Below are positions 1-8,789 of a stretch of 20,442 nucleotides of DNA, piece after piece. The stretch is from an uncultured beta proteobacterium (GTDB lineage Bacteria > Pseudomonadota > Gammaproteobacteria > Burkholderiales > Rhodocyclaceae). The DNA is taken from positions 1-20,442 of the forward strand of contig CAIXAY010000087.1 of NCBI GenBank assembly GCA_903917505.1, written 5' to 3'. The notes below the pieces were generated by a model, which was given only the letters and a program-made list of their open reading frames with translations, made no database searches and was not told where the DNA came from. The translations under genes and the position numbers were made by a program. Position 1 is the first letter of the stretch. Every line of letters starts with the position of its first letter.

Positions 1-1297
1 CCATGTCGAGCAAGCGAATCGGCGTCGAGATCACATCGTTGGTGTGCAGGGTCGACAGCACCATGTGGCCGGTAATGGCCGCGCGCATGCCGATCTCGGC
101 GGTGGTCTGGTCGCGCATTTCACCGACCAGCACGATATCCGGGTCTTGCCGCAGCGCCGAACGCAGGACGCGCTCGAACGAGAGGTCGATCTTGTCGTGC
201 ACCTGCACCTGGTTGATTCCGGAGAGCCGGTATTCGACCGGGTCTTCGACCGTGATGATCTTCTTTTCGGTGGTGTTGAGTTCGGACAATGCGGCGTAAA
301 GCGTCGTTGTCTTGCCGCTGCCGGTCGGACCGGTGACCAGGACCATGCCGCTCGGACGGCGGACGGCATGGCGCAACCGCTCAAGCGTTCGCGGCGGCAT
401 GTTGAGGCGATCCAGGCCGAGCAGGCCGGTATCCTGGTTGAGCAGACGCATCACGACGGACTCGCCGAACTGCGTCGGCATGGTCGAAATCCGCACGTCG
501 ATCGTGTTGTTGCGCACCTTGACGGCGAACCGGCCATCCTGCGGCAAGCGTTTTTCCGAGATGTCCAGACCGGACATCAACTTCAGGCGCAAAGCCAGCG
601 CGGACGCAATCTTGGCATCCGCTTCCATCTGCACATGCAGCACGCCGTCGATGCGGAAGCGGACGCGCAGCGAGCGATCCTGCGGCTCGATGTGAATGTC
701 CGAGGCGCGCGAGCGGATGGCTTCCTCGAAGATCGTCTGCAGCAGCTTGACGACGGGGGCCTCTTCGGCGCCCGGCGCCGCGCCGAGCAAATCACCAAAC
801 TCGACCGGTACATCGCTGAGATCGGCGGTCAGCTCCTTGGCCAGCCCGCTGATCTCTTCGGTACGCCGGTAGACGCGATCGATCAGCAGCAGCAACTGGC
901 TTTCGGCGACAACCGCGAGATCGATCTCACGGCGCATCAATCGGAGAACGTCGTCGTAGGCCTGCAGGTCGGTCGGATCGACGAATCCGACACGCAGCCG
1001 GCCGTCGATCTGGTCCAGTACGATCGCCCGGAAACGCCGGGCCTGCGCCTCGGGCAATAGCTTGATCAGTTCGGGCTGCGGCTTGAAATGCCTGAGATCG
1101 ACGTAGGGAACCTGCAATTGCCGGGCAAGCGCCTGCGAAATCGCCTCCTCCGTAACGAAGAAACTTTCAACCACGATACGGCCGAGCTTGCGACCGCTAC
1201 GCTCCTGCTCGTCAAGCGCGAACTTGAGTTGCTCGTCGGTGAGCAAGCCTTGTTGGATGAGCAGATCGCCAAGGCGGATCTTTTCCGGCCGCGCCAT
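1..1297 (-). CDS. GspE/PilB/MshE-family assembly ATPase, 3' end outside window
   Basis: Cytoplasmic hexameric ATPase of the type II secretion / type IV pilus superfamily, which powers pilin or pseudopilin assembly. I read 432 codons from the ATG at 1297; the frame runs off the left edge, so about the last quarter of a roughly 570-residue protein is missing. Residues 8-31 and 37-60 are two 24-residue MshEN-type repeats separated by five residues (RLG...Q, then KLG...Q), the arrangement known to bind c-di-GMP in MshE. The catalytic core follows: Walker A GPTGSGKT at 323-330, Asp box ITVEDPVEY with E351/D352, Walker B DPDIVLVGEMRD with E393, and His box STLHTND just before the edge. The tetracysteine zinc region would lie beyond the edge. 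A GGAG lies just upstream of the start. The N-terminus fits MshE or a related MshEN ATPase better than a typical PilB, but without neighbouring pilus or secretion genes I assign no symbol. Confidence 0.93.
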   Translation of the reverse strand, partial: MARPEKIRLGDLLIQQGLLTDEQLKFALDEQERSGRKLGRIVVESFFVTEEAISQALARQLQVPYVDLRHFKPQPELIKLLPEAQARRFRAIVLDQIDGRLRVGFVDPTDLQAYDDVLRLMRREIDLAVVAESQLLLLIDRVYRRTEEISGLAKELTADLSDVPVEFGDLLGAAPGAEEAPVVKLLQTIFEEAIRSRASDIHIEPQDRSLRVRFRIDGVLHVQMEADAKIASALALRLKLMSGLDISEKRLPQDGRFAVKVRNNTIDVRISTMPTQFGESVVMRLLNQDTGLLGLDRLNMPPRTLERLRHAVRRPSGMVLVTGPTGSGKTTTLYAALSELNTTEKKIITVEDPVEYRLSGINQVQVHDKIDLSFERVLRSALRQDPDIVLVGEMRDQTTAEIGMRAAITGHMVLSTLHTNDVISTPIRLLDM

Positions 1298-1340
1298 TGC
1301 AAGCTCCAGTGATTTTATAGATAACGACGCTAATCGTCTG

Positions 1341-1368
1341 ATTCTAACTGAATTTGGAAAGGCGCCAA
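1341..1368 (-). promoter_or_regulatory. Candidate sigma70 promoter for the assembly ATPase gene
   Basis: On the minus strand a -35-like TTGGCG (1368-1363) is separated by 16 bases from a -10-like TAGAAT (1346-1341), about 44 bases before the ATG at 1297. The match is moderate (4/6 and 5/6 to consensus). The region is AT-richer than its surroundings, as expected between divergent genes. A second AT-rich TATAAAA block nearer the start sits too close to the ribosome binding site to be a normal -10. This is a prediction from pattern only. Confidence 0.4.
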
Positions 1369-1579
1369 TGTATTTTTTTAAGGGCGCCTCGAGCGCTGCT
1401 GTCGTGTTCGAACCCGGGATCCCGCCGAACGGGCAACCTGAATCGCTCCTTCGCCAATATCGGCGCGGTATTCCCGCACGCGGAACAGTCCGCCAGCGCC
1501 AGCGCAATGCCACTGTCGCCGGCCGCAGGTGAGACAATATCGCTTTGCAATCAAAATCCGCCGAGTGCGACTTGTTGCC

Positions 1580-4500
1580 ATGACCGTCCGCCTACGTGAA
1601 ATACCGTACAACTACACCTCCTTCTCCGACCGCGAAATCGTCATTCGCCTACTCGGCGAGGAGAACTGGGCGATCCTCGACACCCTGCGCAGCCAGCGCG
1701 TCACCGGGCGTTCGGCGCGCATGCTCTACGAAGTCCTCGGCGACATCTGGGTCGTTCAGCGCAATCCCTACCTCGAAGACGATCTGCTGGCCAATCCGCA
1801 GCGACGCGCGGCGCTGGTGCAGGCCCTGCGCCACCGGCTGGGCGAGATCGACAAGCGGCGCCAGGGCAACGAACAGGTCTTGCGCCTGTATACCGCCGCG
1901 CAGGCCGCGGTCGATGCCTTCGCCCGCCGCTTTGACGAAACCGCCGCGCTGCGCCTCCGCGTCCTCAAAACGCTGGTCCGCCACACGCGCGCCGACAATA
2001 TCGCATTCGATGGACTGGCCCGCGTCGTGCACGTCACCGACGCCACCGACTGGCGCGTCGAGTATCCCTTCGTCGTGCTCTACCCCGACAGCGAAGAAGA
2101 AACGGCGCCGCTGGTGCGCGGCTGCATCGCCCTCGGGCTGACGATCATCGCGCGCGGCGGCGGCACCGGTTATACCGGCAGCGCCGTGCCGCTGACGCCG
2201 TTTTCGGCGGTGATCAACACCGAGAAACTGACCGCCATCGGCGCCATCGAAAAGTGCGTGCTGGAGGGCTGCACGCAGCCCGCGACGACGGTGCGTACCG
2301 GCGCCGGCGTCGTCACCGCGCGCGTCGCCGAAGCAGCCGCTGCCGCCGGCCGCGTCTTTGCCGTTGACCCGACCTCGGCCGACGCCTCGTGCATCGGTGG
2401 CAACATCGCGATGAACGCCGGCGGCAAGAAAGCGCTGCTCTGGGGAACGGCGCTCGACAATCTGGCCTGGTGGAAGATGGTCGACACCTGTGGCCACTTC
2501 ATCGAAGTGACGCGCATCAATCACAACTTCGGCAAAATTCATGAGCAGGCCGTCGCGCGCTTTGCCATCCAGCGTTTCGGCGAGGACGGAACGACGCCCG
2601 CCGGAGCGCCCGAAATTCTCGACATCCCCGGCTCGACTTTCCGCAAGGCCGGGCTCGGCAAGGACGTCACCGACAAGTTTCTTTGTGGCCTGCCGGGCGT
2701 CCAGAAGGAAGGCACCGACGGACTGATCGTTGCCGCGCGCTGGGTGTTGCACAAGATGCCGGCGCACACGCGCACCGTCTGCCTCGAGTTTTTCGGCCAG
2801 GTGCGCGAAGCAGTGCCGGCAATTGTCGACATCACCGACTACTTCAAACCGCGCGGCGGCGGACACCGCAGCGGTGTTTTCCTCGCCGGCCTCGAGCACC
2901 TCGACGAACGCTATGTGCGCGCCATCGGCTACGCGACCAAGGCCAAGCGCCGGGGCGAGAGTTCCGGCCGGCCGAAAATGGTCCTGCTCGGCGACATCGT
3001 CGGCGACGACGAGAAAGCGGTCATGGCCGCGGCTTCGGAAGTCGTGCGCCTTGGTAACCAGCGCTCCGGCGAGGGCTTCATCGCCGTCGATGCCGACACG
3101 CGACGCAAGTTCTGGCTCGACCGTTCGCGCACCGCCGCCATCTCGCGCCACACCAACGCTTTCAAGCTCAACGAGGACGTGGTCATCCCGCTGCCGCGCA
3201 TGGGCGATTACTGCGACGGCGTCGAGCGCATCAACATCGAACTGTCGCTGAAGAACAAGCTCGCGCTGTGCGACGCCCTCGCCGAATTCCTGCAGGGCGA
3301 ACTGCCGCTGCACCGAGCGGACGCCAGCCTCGACAAGGCGCTGCTGATCGGCGACCAGCGGCAGGCGGCACTTGAGGCCATAGTCGTCGTGCGCGCGCGC
3401 TGGCAATGGCTGCTCGCCAACCTCGATTTGCCGATGGCGCAGGCCGAAGCGCAATTTGCCGCGCTCGGCATCGCTGCGGGCCCGCTGTCCAACAAGGCGG
3501 CCAGCCCGACACTCTTCCACCGCCTGCAGGATTACTCGCTGCGCGTGTCGTGGAAATCCGAACTCAAGCCGCAACTCGAGGCGATTTTTGACGGCACGAT
3601 ATTCCGCCTGGTGCTCGCGCAGATTGCGGCGATTCACCAGGAGACCGTGCGCGGGCGCCTGTTCGTGGCCATGCACATGCACGCCGGCGACGGCAATGTG
3701 CACACCAACATTCCGGTCAATTCGGACAACTACGCGATGCTGCAAAGCGCGTACGCTACGGTGAAACGCATCATGGCGCTCGCCCGCTCGCTCGACGGCG
3801 TCATTTCCGGCGAACACGGCATCGGCATCACCAAGCTCGAATTCCTGAGCGAAGCCGAAATCGCGCCTTTCCGCGCTTACAAGGCGAAAATCGACCCCGA
3901 CGGCCGCTTCAACAAGGGCAAGCTCATGGCCGGCGGCGATCTCGCCAAGGCCTACACGCCGTCATTCTCGCTGCTCGGCGCCGAATCGCTGATCCTCGAG
4001 CATTCGGAGATCGGCGGCATCGCTACGATGATCAAGGATTGCCTGCGTTGCGGCAAGTGTAAACCGGTCTGCTCGACGCACGTGCCGCGCGCCAACCTGC
4101 TTTACTCGCCACGCAACAAGGTGCTCGGCACCTCGCTGCTGATCGAGGCCTTTCTCTACGAGGAGCAGACGCGGCGCGGCATTTCGCTGATGCACTTCGA
4201 CGAGTTCAACGACGTCGCCGACCATTGCACGATCTGCCACAAGTGCGTCTCGCCCTGTCCGGTCGATATCGATTTCGGCGACGTCTCGATCCGCATGCGC
4301 AACTTCCTGCGCGAGCAGGGCAAGAAGCGCTTCGTACCGGCCAAGGCGGCGGCGATGGCTTTCCTGACCATGAAGGATGCCGGGCTGATCCGGCTGACGC
4401 GCAAGTTCATGGTCGATTGGGGCTACGCGGGTCAACGCCTGGCTTACCGCCTGGCCAAGCTGTCCGGCCTCGCCCAGCGCCAGACCCGTCAGCCGCCGGC

Positions 4501-5455
4501 GACGCTCGGCCAGCCGACGCGGCGCGCGCAGATCATCCATTTCATCAACAGGCCGATGCCCGGCGGCCTGCCCAAGCGCACCGCGCGCGCCCTGCTCGAC
4601 ATCGAGGATGACAAAATCATTCCGGTCATTCGCGACGCGCAAAAGGTCGGCGCCGCGGATTACGACGGCGACGCCGTCTTCTATTTTCCCGGCTGCGGCT
4701 CCGAGCGCCTTTTCTCGCAGGTCGGCCTGGCGACGCAGGCGATGCTCTTCGAGATCGGCGCGCAGACCGTGCTGCCGCCCGGCTACCTGTGCTGCGGCTA
4801 TCCGCAGATCGCCGCCGGCGAAGCCGACCAGGGACAGAAGATCACGACCGACAATCGCGTGCTCTTTCACCGGGTCGCCAACACGCTCAACTACCTCGAC
4901 ATCAATACGGTGATCGTGTCCTGCGGCACCTGCATGGATCAGTTGAAGAAATACGAATTCGAGAAGATCTTCCCCGGCTGCCGCCTGCTCGACATCCACG
5001 AATACCTCCTCGAAAAGGGCGTCAAGCTCGAAGGCGTGAGCGGCATCCGCTACATGTACCACGAACCCTGTCATGCGCCGATGCAGACGATTTCGGGAAT
5101 TCGGGCGGCCAACGCGTTGATGGGGGAGAAGGTCCTGCTCTGCGACCGCTGCTGCGGTGAATCGGGAACCCTGGCCGTGACCCGTCCAGATATTTCGACC
5201 CAGGTTCGCTTCCGCAAACAAGAGGAGATCGAAAGCGGAACCGCCGCGCTGCGCGCCGACGGATACGCAGGACCGGTCAAGATCCTGACCTCCTGCCCAT
5301 CGTGCCTTCAAGGCCTGTCGCGCTACAACGACGACGCCGGAACGCAGGCCGACTACATCGTCGTCGAAATGGCCCGCACCCTGCTCGGCGAAGACTGGAT
5401 GGCCAATTACGTGCAGCGCGCCAACAACGGCGGCATCGAGCGCGTCCTGCTTTAA
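1580..5455 (+). CDS. DUF3683 / FAD-linked oxidase / Fe-S fusion oxidoreductase (GlcD-GlcF-like)
   Basis: Very large (1,291 aa) fusion of a flavin dehydrogenase and its iron-sulfur partner, likely oxidising a 2-hydroxyacid such as D-lactate or glycolate and passing electrons towards the quinone pool; the substrate is inferred. Order: an N-terminal region ([17 protein letters not shown]) that I associate with DUF3683; a PCMH FAD-binding domain with [10 protein letters not shown] near residue 192 and GNIAMNAGG near 274; an FAD-oxidase C-terminal domain with [10 protein letters not shown] near 700 and SGEHGIG near 743; two 4Fe-4S motifs, [11 protein letters not shown] near 821 and [12 protein letters not shown] near 883; and two cysteine-rich CCG units with FPGCG/LCCGYP near 1037-1075 and EPCH/CCGESG near 1160-1195. 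Start: the ATG at 1580 begins [16 protein letters not shown], matching the family N-terminus as I recall it; a GTG at 1529 in frame would add 17 unlikely residues. No frameshift is visible and all cofactor motifs are intact. It stands alone, divergent from the ATPase gene. Confidence 0.92.
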   Translation: MTVRLREIPYNYTSFSDREIVIRLLGEENWAILDTLRSQRVTGRSARMLYEVLGDIWVVQRNPYLEDDLLANPQRRAALVQALRHRLGEIDKRRQGNEQVLRLYTAAQAAVDAFARRFDETAALRLRVLKTLVRHTRADNIAFDGLARVVHVTDATDWRVEYPFVVLYPDSEEETAPLVRGCIALGLTIIARGGGTGYTGSAVPLTPFSAVINTEKLTAIGAIEKCVLEGCTQPATTVRTGAGVVTARVAEAAAAAGRVFAVDPTSADASCIGGNIAMNAGGKKALLWGTALDNLAWWKMVDTCGHFIEVTRINHNFGKIHEQAVARFAIQRFGEDGTTPAGAPEILDIPGSTFRKAGLGKDVTDKFLCGLPGVQKEGTDGLIVAARWVLHKMPAHTRTVCLEFFGQVREAVPAIVDITDYFKPRGGGHRSGVFLAGLEHLDERYVRAIGYATKAKRRGESSGRPKMVLLGDIVGDDEKAVMAAASEVVRLGNQRSGEGFIAVDADTRRKFWLDRSRTAAISRHTNAFKLNEDVVIPLPRMGDYCDGVERINIELSLKNKLALCDALAEFLQGELPLHRADASLDKALLIGDQRQAALEAIVVVRARWQWLLANLDLPMAQAEAQFAALGIAAGPLSNKAASPTLFHRLQDYSLRVSWKSELKPQLEAIFDGTIFRLVLAQIAAIHQETVRGRLFVAMHMHAGDGNVHTNIPVNSDNYAMLQSAYATVKRIMALARSLDGVISGEHGIGITKLEFLSEAEIAPFRAYKAKIDPDGRFNKGKLMAGGDLAKAYTPSFSLLGAESLILEHSEIGGIATMIKDCLRCGKCKPVCSTHVPRANLLYSPRNKVLGTSLLIEAFLYEEQTRRGISLMHFDEFNDVADHCTICHKCVSPCPVDIDFGDVSIRMRNFLREQGKKRFVPAKAAAMAFLTMKDAGLIRLTRKFMVDWGYAGQRLAYRLAKLSGLAQRQTRQPPATLGQPTRRAQIIHFINRPMPGGLPKRTARALLDIEDDKIIPVIRDAQKVGAADYDGDAVFYFPGCGSERLFSQVGLATQAMLFEIGAQTVLPPGYLCCGYPQIAAGEADQGQKITTDNRVLFHRVANTLNYLDINTVIVSCGTCMDQLKKYEFEKIFPGCRLLDIHEYLLEKGVKLEGVSGIRYMYHEPCHAPMQTISGIRAANALMGEKVLLCDRCCGESGTLAVTRPDISTQVRFRKQEEIESGTAALRADGYAGPVKILTSCPSCLQGLSRYNDDAGTQADYIVVEMARTLLGEDWMANYVQRANNGGIERVLL

Positions 5456-5487
5456 GGCCGCAATCGGCGCTTATGCAGAATCAATAT

Positions 5488-5518
5488 CGACGAACGGCGG
5501 CGCAGGGCCGACGAACGG
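5488..5518. repeat. 10-bp direct repeat, 21-bp period
   Basis: CGACGAACGG occurs at 5488-5497 and again at 5509-5518, so the copies lie two helical turns apart in the 193-base gap between the oxidoreductase gene and the small ORF. Such spacing can suit a dimeric regulator, but in GC-rich DNA it may be chance. The rest of this gap holds a weak 5-bp hairpin (5569-5581) and no clear promoter. Confidence 0.3.
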
Positions 5519-5633
5519 TTCGCCGCGCCAAAGCTGGCGGCATTTGTGTGACTTAGTTCCTTGTATTGCGGCCCTCGGCCGATTAGTTTGGAGCATGGCG
5601 ATTTATTACCTTTGTCATGAGCAAAATTAATTT

Positions 5634-5641
5634 GGGGGAAG
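5634..5641 (+). promoter_or_regulatory. Strong Shine-Dalgarno sequence for the small ORF
   Basis: GGGGGAAG ends seven bases before the ATG at 5649, close to ideal spacing. It stands in an AT-rich stretch and is one of the clearest ribosome binding sites in the window. This is the main reason to treat the following 29-codon frame as translated. Confidence 0.6.
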
Positions 5642-5648
5642 CACAGTG

Positions 5649-5738
5649 ATGGCCCAGCCATCGAAGACCGGTTCCCGGCGGGTTGCCGGAACAGCGAGCG
5701 ACAAGCCGCTGTCGCCAGCGCTCAAGGCGCAGCCATGA
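5649..5738 (+). CDS. 29-residue small ORF coupled to the next gene
   Basis: ATG at 5649, TGA at 5736-5738; the stop overlaps the ATG of the 533-residue protein gene (5735) as ATGA, the classic arrangement for translational coupling. The peptide is basic and low in hydrophobic residues (MAQPSKTGSRRVAG... ending KAQP), with no signal peptide or membrane segment. It may be a real microprotein, a leader whose translation delivers ribosomes to the downstream gene, or a chance frame. The downstream gene has no strong Shine-Dalgarno of its own immediately before 5735, which favours coupling. I do not recognise the sequence. Confidence 0.5.
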   Translation: MAQPSKTGSRRVAGTASDKPLSPALKAQP

Positions 5739-7336
5739 GCAGCGCTTCACCGGTCACCTTCGCGATTCCCGATCTGCAGACCGGTTGCGAGATCATCGCG
5801 CGGCTGCCGCTGGCCAATCCGAAACAGGCCGAAGTCGATCTGAGTCGCTTTCTCGACAGCCTGCTCAACTCGCCTCCCGATGGCGAAACCTATTTTCGCC
5901 TGCTCGAAAACGCGCGCTTGCCCATCTCCTTTGTCGCCGAGCAGCTGGCCCAGCGCTACCTCGGCAAACCGCTGCCGCTCGCCGACATCGAAGAGACGAT
6001 CTTCCAGCTGATCGTCAGCCTCTGGCTGAAGACGGCGCGGGCTTACGCGCATTGCGCCGAGAAGGACTCGGTCGAAGTCGAGGATGCCAACCACAATCAG
6101 CGGGTCGCGATGATTTTGCACCGCTGCATCCATCACGTCGGCATGGCCATCGTCGAACACCAGCGCGCACGGCGTGAATTTCCCTGGGGCTTGTGGCTGG
6201 AGTTGCACGGCTATTACGCCAGCGCCGAAGAGTGGGGCATCGCCACGCTGTCGATACCCGATCCGCTCGAACCGCTTGGGCGCAGCACGCATTGCGTGGC
6301 CGCCTACGTCGGTTTTCTGCTCGGCGACATGGCCGGCTGTTATGCCCTTTCGCTGCGCGAGCAGACGCTGGTTCGCCGCTGGGCCACCTACTGGGCGCCG
6401 CTGGTCAGCCTGCACAAGGCCGCGCCCGGCGATTCATTGCCGCCCTACGTGGTCGACCTGATGCAGGACGTCGCGCTGCGCCCGGTGACCGAGTGTCTGC
6501 AAACCGACTTTCTGCGACGCCTCGATACCTCGCGCCTCGCAATGCAGATCAGCCAGATCAGGCAGCAGTTGAGACAAAGAATCTCGCCGGCGCAGCTGAC
6601 GCTCGGCGACGATTGCACGGCGGGCCAATGCAACCGCCTGCTCGAATACCTTTCAAGCCCATGGTCGCAGGCGCGCGCCCCGCGAAAATTCCGGCGCCGC
6701 GCCACTTCCGGCATCACCCAGATGTGCAGCGGTTTCGAGGAAATGCACTATTACGTGTCGGGCAAGGAATTCGAACAGCCGGAAAACGTTCGCACTTACT
6801 CGCGGCGCGAGTTCGAGACCCTCTACGCCTTCCGCCACCAAACCGATCCGCACGAGGTGCTGCAGATCCGCAAGGAGCAAATGGCTTATGCGCTCGACAT
6901 CTGGGAAGTAGTCAACCAGTCGGCCGACGGCTTCCGGCTGGTGCGCAGCACCTCGGGCAAGAAGATCGCGCACGGTCAGTTGCTCGCGCTGTGTCCGCAC
7001 GATGGCGCGCGCTTCCTGCTGGCGCAAGTCAAGTGGCTGATGCAGGAGAAGGGTGGCGGCCTGATCAGCGGCGTCCGGGCCTTGCCCGGCATCCCCTTCG
7101 CGATCGCGGCCCGGCCGCTCGATCGAGCCACCGGCGACGACGGCAAGTACCATCGCGCTTTCCTGTTGCCGGCCGTGCCGTCGGTTAGCGCGGAACAGTC
7201 GCTGGTCGTGCCGCAGGGCTGGTTCCGCACCGACCGGGTGATCGAGCTGTTCACCGATGGCGCCTGGCGGGTCAGGCTGCTGCATGTGCTCGACGACGGG
7301 CCGGACTTCGATCGCATCAGCTTCGTCGTCTGTTGA
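5735..7336 (+). CDS. Conserved protein of unknown function, possible C-terminal PilZ-like barrel
   Basis: Soluble-looking protein of 533 aa without signal peptide or membrane helices. The first ~300 residues are rich in alpha-helix-type sequence and include an HRCIHHVGMA segment near residue 130. A basic cluster RAPRKFRRRATSG lies near 312-325, followed by GFEEMHYYVSGKEF. Residues ~390-460 (GKKIAHGQLLALCPHDG, then AQVKWLMQEKGGGLISGVRAL) have the beta-strand rhythm of PilZ-type c-di-GMP-binding barrels, where the ligand motif is RxxxR followed by [D/N]xSxxG; I cannot see that second motif cleanly, so c-di-GMP binding is speculative. I think similar proteins occur in other Betaproteobacteria, but I cannot name a function. 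It follows the 29-residue ORF with an ATGA overlap and is convergent with phoR. The frame is intact with codon use like its neighbours. Confidence 0.85.
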   Translation: MSSASPVTFAIPDLQTGCEIIARLPLANPKQAEVDLSRFLDSLLNSPPDGETYFRLLENARLPISFVAEQLAQRYLGKPLPLADIEETIFQLIVSLWLKTARAYAHCAEKDSVEVEDANHNQRVAMILHRCIHHVGMAIVEHQRARREFPWGLWLELHGYYASAEEWGIATLSIPDPLEPLGRSTHCVAAYVGFLLGDMAGCYALSLREQTLVRRWATYWAPLVSLHKAAPGDSLPPYVVDLMQDVALRPVTECLQTDFLRRLDTSRLAMQISQIRQQLRQRISPAQLTLGDDCTAGQCNRLLEYLSSPWSQARAPRKFRRRATSGITQMCSGFEEMHYYVSGKEFEQPENVRTYSRREFETLYAFRHQTDPHEVLQIRKEQMAYALDIWEVVNQSADGFRLVRSTSGKKIAHGQLLALCPHDGARFLLAQVKWLMQEKGGGLISGVRALPGIPFAIAARPLDRATGDDGKYHRAFLLPAVPSVSAEQSLVVPQGWFRTDRVIELFTDGAWRVRLLHVLDDGPDFDRISFVVC

Positions 7337-7433
7337 GCCTGGAAACGACAGCGCAAGACGGCCGCGAGCCGGAACGGCGGGCAGCAAAAAATAGATTGGC
7401 TTTCTCTGTACCTGCCGTGTTCGCCGTGCTTAA

Positions 7434-7450
7434 CGGCTTCCCATAAGCCG
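7434..7450. terminator. Weak hairpin between convergent genes
   Basis: CGGCTT-CCCAT-AAGCCG forms a perfect 6-bp stem with a 5-base loop just beyond the phoR stop and about 100 bases beyond the stop of the 533-residue protein gene. There is no T-run on either side (minus strand continues TTAAGC), so it does not meet the usual rule for an intrinsic terminator. Its position between converging genes is the main support. Confidence 0.25.
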
Positions 7451-7456
7451 AACGCC

Positions 7457-8758
7457 TCAGTTGAGCAGGGCGCGGCGCGGAAAGCGCGCGGCGAAGCGGC
7501 TGCCCTGGCCCGGCTCGCTTTCGATCTCCAGCGTCGCCCGGTGGCGGGTCAGCACGTGCTTGACGATCGCCAGCCCGAGCCCGGTGCCGCCGGTTTCACG
7601 CGAACGGCTGCGGTCGACGCGATAGAAGCGTTCGGTAAGCCGGGGCAAGTGTTGCGCGGCGATGCCGATGCCGGTGTCGGCGACGACCAATTCGGCGCCA
7701 TCGCCACGCGCACGCCAGGTCAGATCTATCCGGCCGCCCGGCGGCGTATAGCGCACGGCATTGGCCGCCAAGTTGGAAAAAGCACTGCGCAACTCGCTGG
7801 CGCCGCCGGCGATGGCCGCCGGCGTTTCTATCGTCAGACTGATCTCGTGCCGTCCCGCCGACAGCGCCCTGACGTCGGCCAGAATGCTCTGCAGCATCGG
7901 CTCGATCTCGACCCGCTCCTCGCTCAGCGGCGAGCTTCCCGACTCGAGCGCCGACAGCGTCAGCAAATCCTCGATCAGGCGTTGCATGCGCGTCGTCTGT
8001 TCGTAGATCAGGTCCAGGTAACGCTTGATTTCTTCGTCAGCGTAGGCCCCATGATCATCGACGAGCATCTCGGCGAAGCCGGCGACGACGGTGAGCGGCG
8101 TCTTGAGCTCGTGCGACACATTGGCGATGAAGTCACGGCGCATGGTCTCGATCCGCTCGAACTGGCTGATATCGCGCGCGACCAGCAGATTCTCGTCGGC
8201 GCCATAAGGAATGACCTGCAGCAGCAGGGTCAGGCCTTCGACGCGGCCACCGCGATAGATCAACGGTTCGTCGAAGCGCGCGGCTTCGATATAGGCGACA
8301 AAATCGGGGTGGCGAATCAGGTTGAACAGGGCCTGGCCACGATCGTGCTGCGCGGAAATCGCGAAGTAGCTTGCCGCGCGTTCGTTGAGCCATTCGATAT
8401 GACGATGACGGTTGTAGGCGATGATGTCGTCCGGCAGGGCCTGCACGGCCTCGCGAAAACGCTCGAGCGTTTCGGACAGCACCTGCTGCTGGCCAAGGCG
8501 CACGCGCACGCGCCGGTGCAGGCCGGCAAAGGCGATTTCCCAGACGCTGCGGCCGCGTGGCAAAGGATCGTTGAGCGGGCCCTCGAGCCACGCCATCAGT
8601 TGATGCAGGTGCAGCAAATGCCAGGCGAGCAGCAGCAGCAAAGCGAGGATGACCGCCGCCAGCCCCCAGTCAAGGCCAAAGCCCAGGGCAACCGGCGCGA
8701 AGACGAGGGCGGCGATGCCGGCCAGGAGCCACAGGGTCTGCCCCCAGATTGCGCTCAC
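7457..8758 (-). CDS. phoR: Phosphate regulon sensor histidine kinase PhoR
   Basis: Inner-membrane sensor kinase that phosphorylates PhoB when phosphate is scarce. From the GTG at 8758 it has 433 aa: two hydrophobic segments (about residues 6-26 and 30-47), a linker, a PAS-like region (ALPDDIIAYN..., about 107-200), then HisKA with FIANVSHELKTPLT (His216) and an HATPase domain with N box NLAANAVRYTPPGG, G1 VADTGIGI and G2 GGTGLGLAIV. This layout, without a large periplasmic domain, is normal for PhoR. No ATG is available near the start in this frame. An in-frame TTG at 8800 would give 447 aa and an 11-bp overlap with phoB; I prefer GTG because the sequence then opens MSAIWGQTLWLL, close to typical PhoR. 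It lies 31 bases after phoB on the same strand and should be co-transcribed under the Pho box. No phoU or ppx is adjacent in view. Confidence 0.92.
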   Translation of the reverse strand: MSAIWGQTLWLLAGIAALVFAPVALGFGLDWGLAAVILALLLLLAWHLLHLHQLMAWLEGPLNDPLPRGRSVWEIAFAGLHRRVRVRLGQQQVLSETLERFREAVQALPDDIIAYNRHRHIEWLNERAASYFAISAQHDRGQALFNLIRHPDFVAYIEAARFDEPLIYRGGRVEGLTLLLQVIPYGADENLLVARDISQFERIETMRRDFIANVSHELKTPLTVVAGFAEMLVDDHGAYADEEIKRYLDLIYEQTTRMQRLIEDLLTLSALESGSSPLSEERVEIEPMLQSILADVRALSAGRHEISLTIETPAAIAGGASELRSAFSNLAANAVRYTPPGGRIDLTWRARGDGAELVVADTGIGIAAQHLPRLTERFYRVDRSRSRETGGTGLGLAIVKHVLTRHRATLEIESEPGQGSRFAARFPRRALLN

Positions 8759-8789
8759 CGGCGGGCGCTCGCTGCGCAGCGACGCGATT

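Noticed and set aside
1361..1387. Pair of GGCGCC palindromes flanking a T-rich stretch as a terminator or attachment site
   Set aside because: The T-run lies in the loop rather than after the stem, and no neighbouring integrase or element supports an attachment site.
1529..1579. Earlier GTG start for the fusion oxidoreductase
   Set aside because: The extra 17 residues do not resemble the family N-terminus as I recall it, and the DNA looks like AT-richer leader sequence.
1649..3817. Long open frame (722 codons) antisense to the fusion oxidoreductase
   Set aside because: The sense frame carries unambiguous flavin and Fe-S motifs. Long antisense frames are expected in GC-rich genes with strong third-position bias, and this one has no recognisable domain.
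5569..5581. CGGCC-CTC-GGCCG hairpin as terminator of the oxidoreductase gene
   Set aside because: The stem is short, the loop has three bases and the following sequence (ATTAGTTT) is a poor T-run, 114 bases after the stop.
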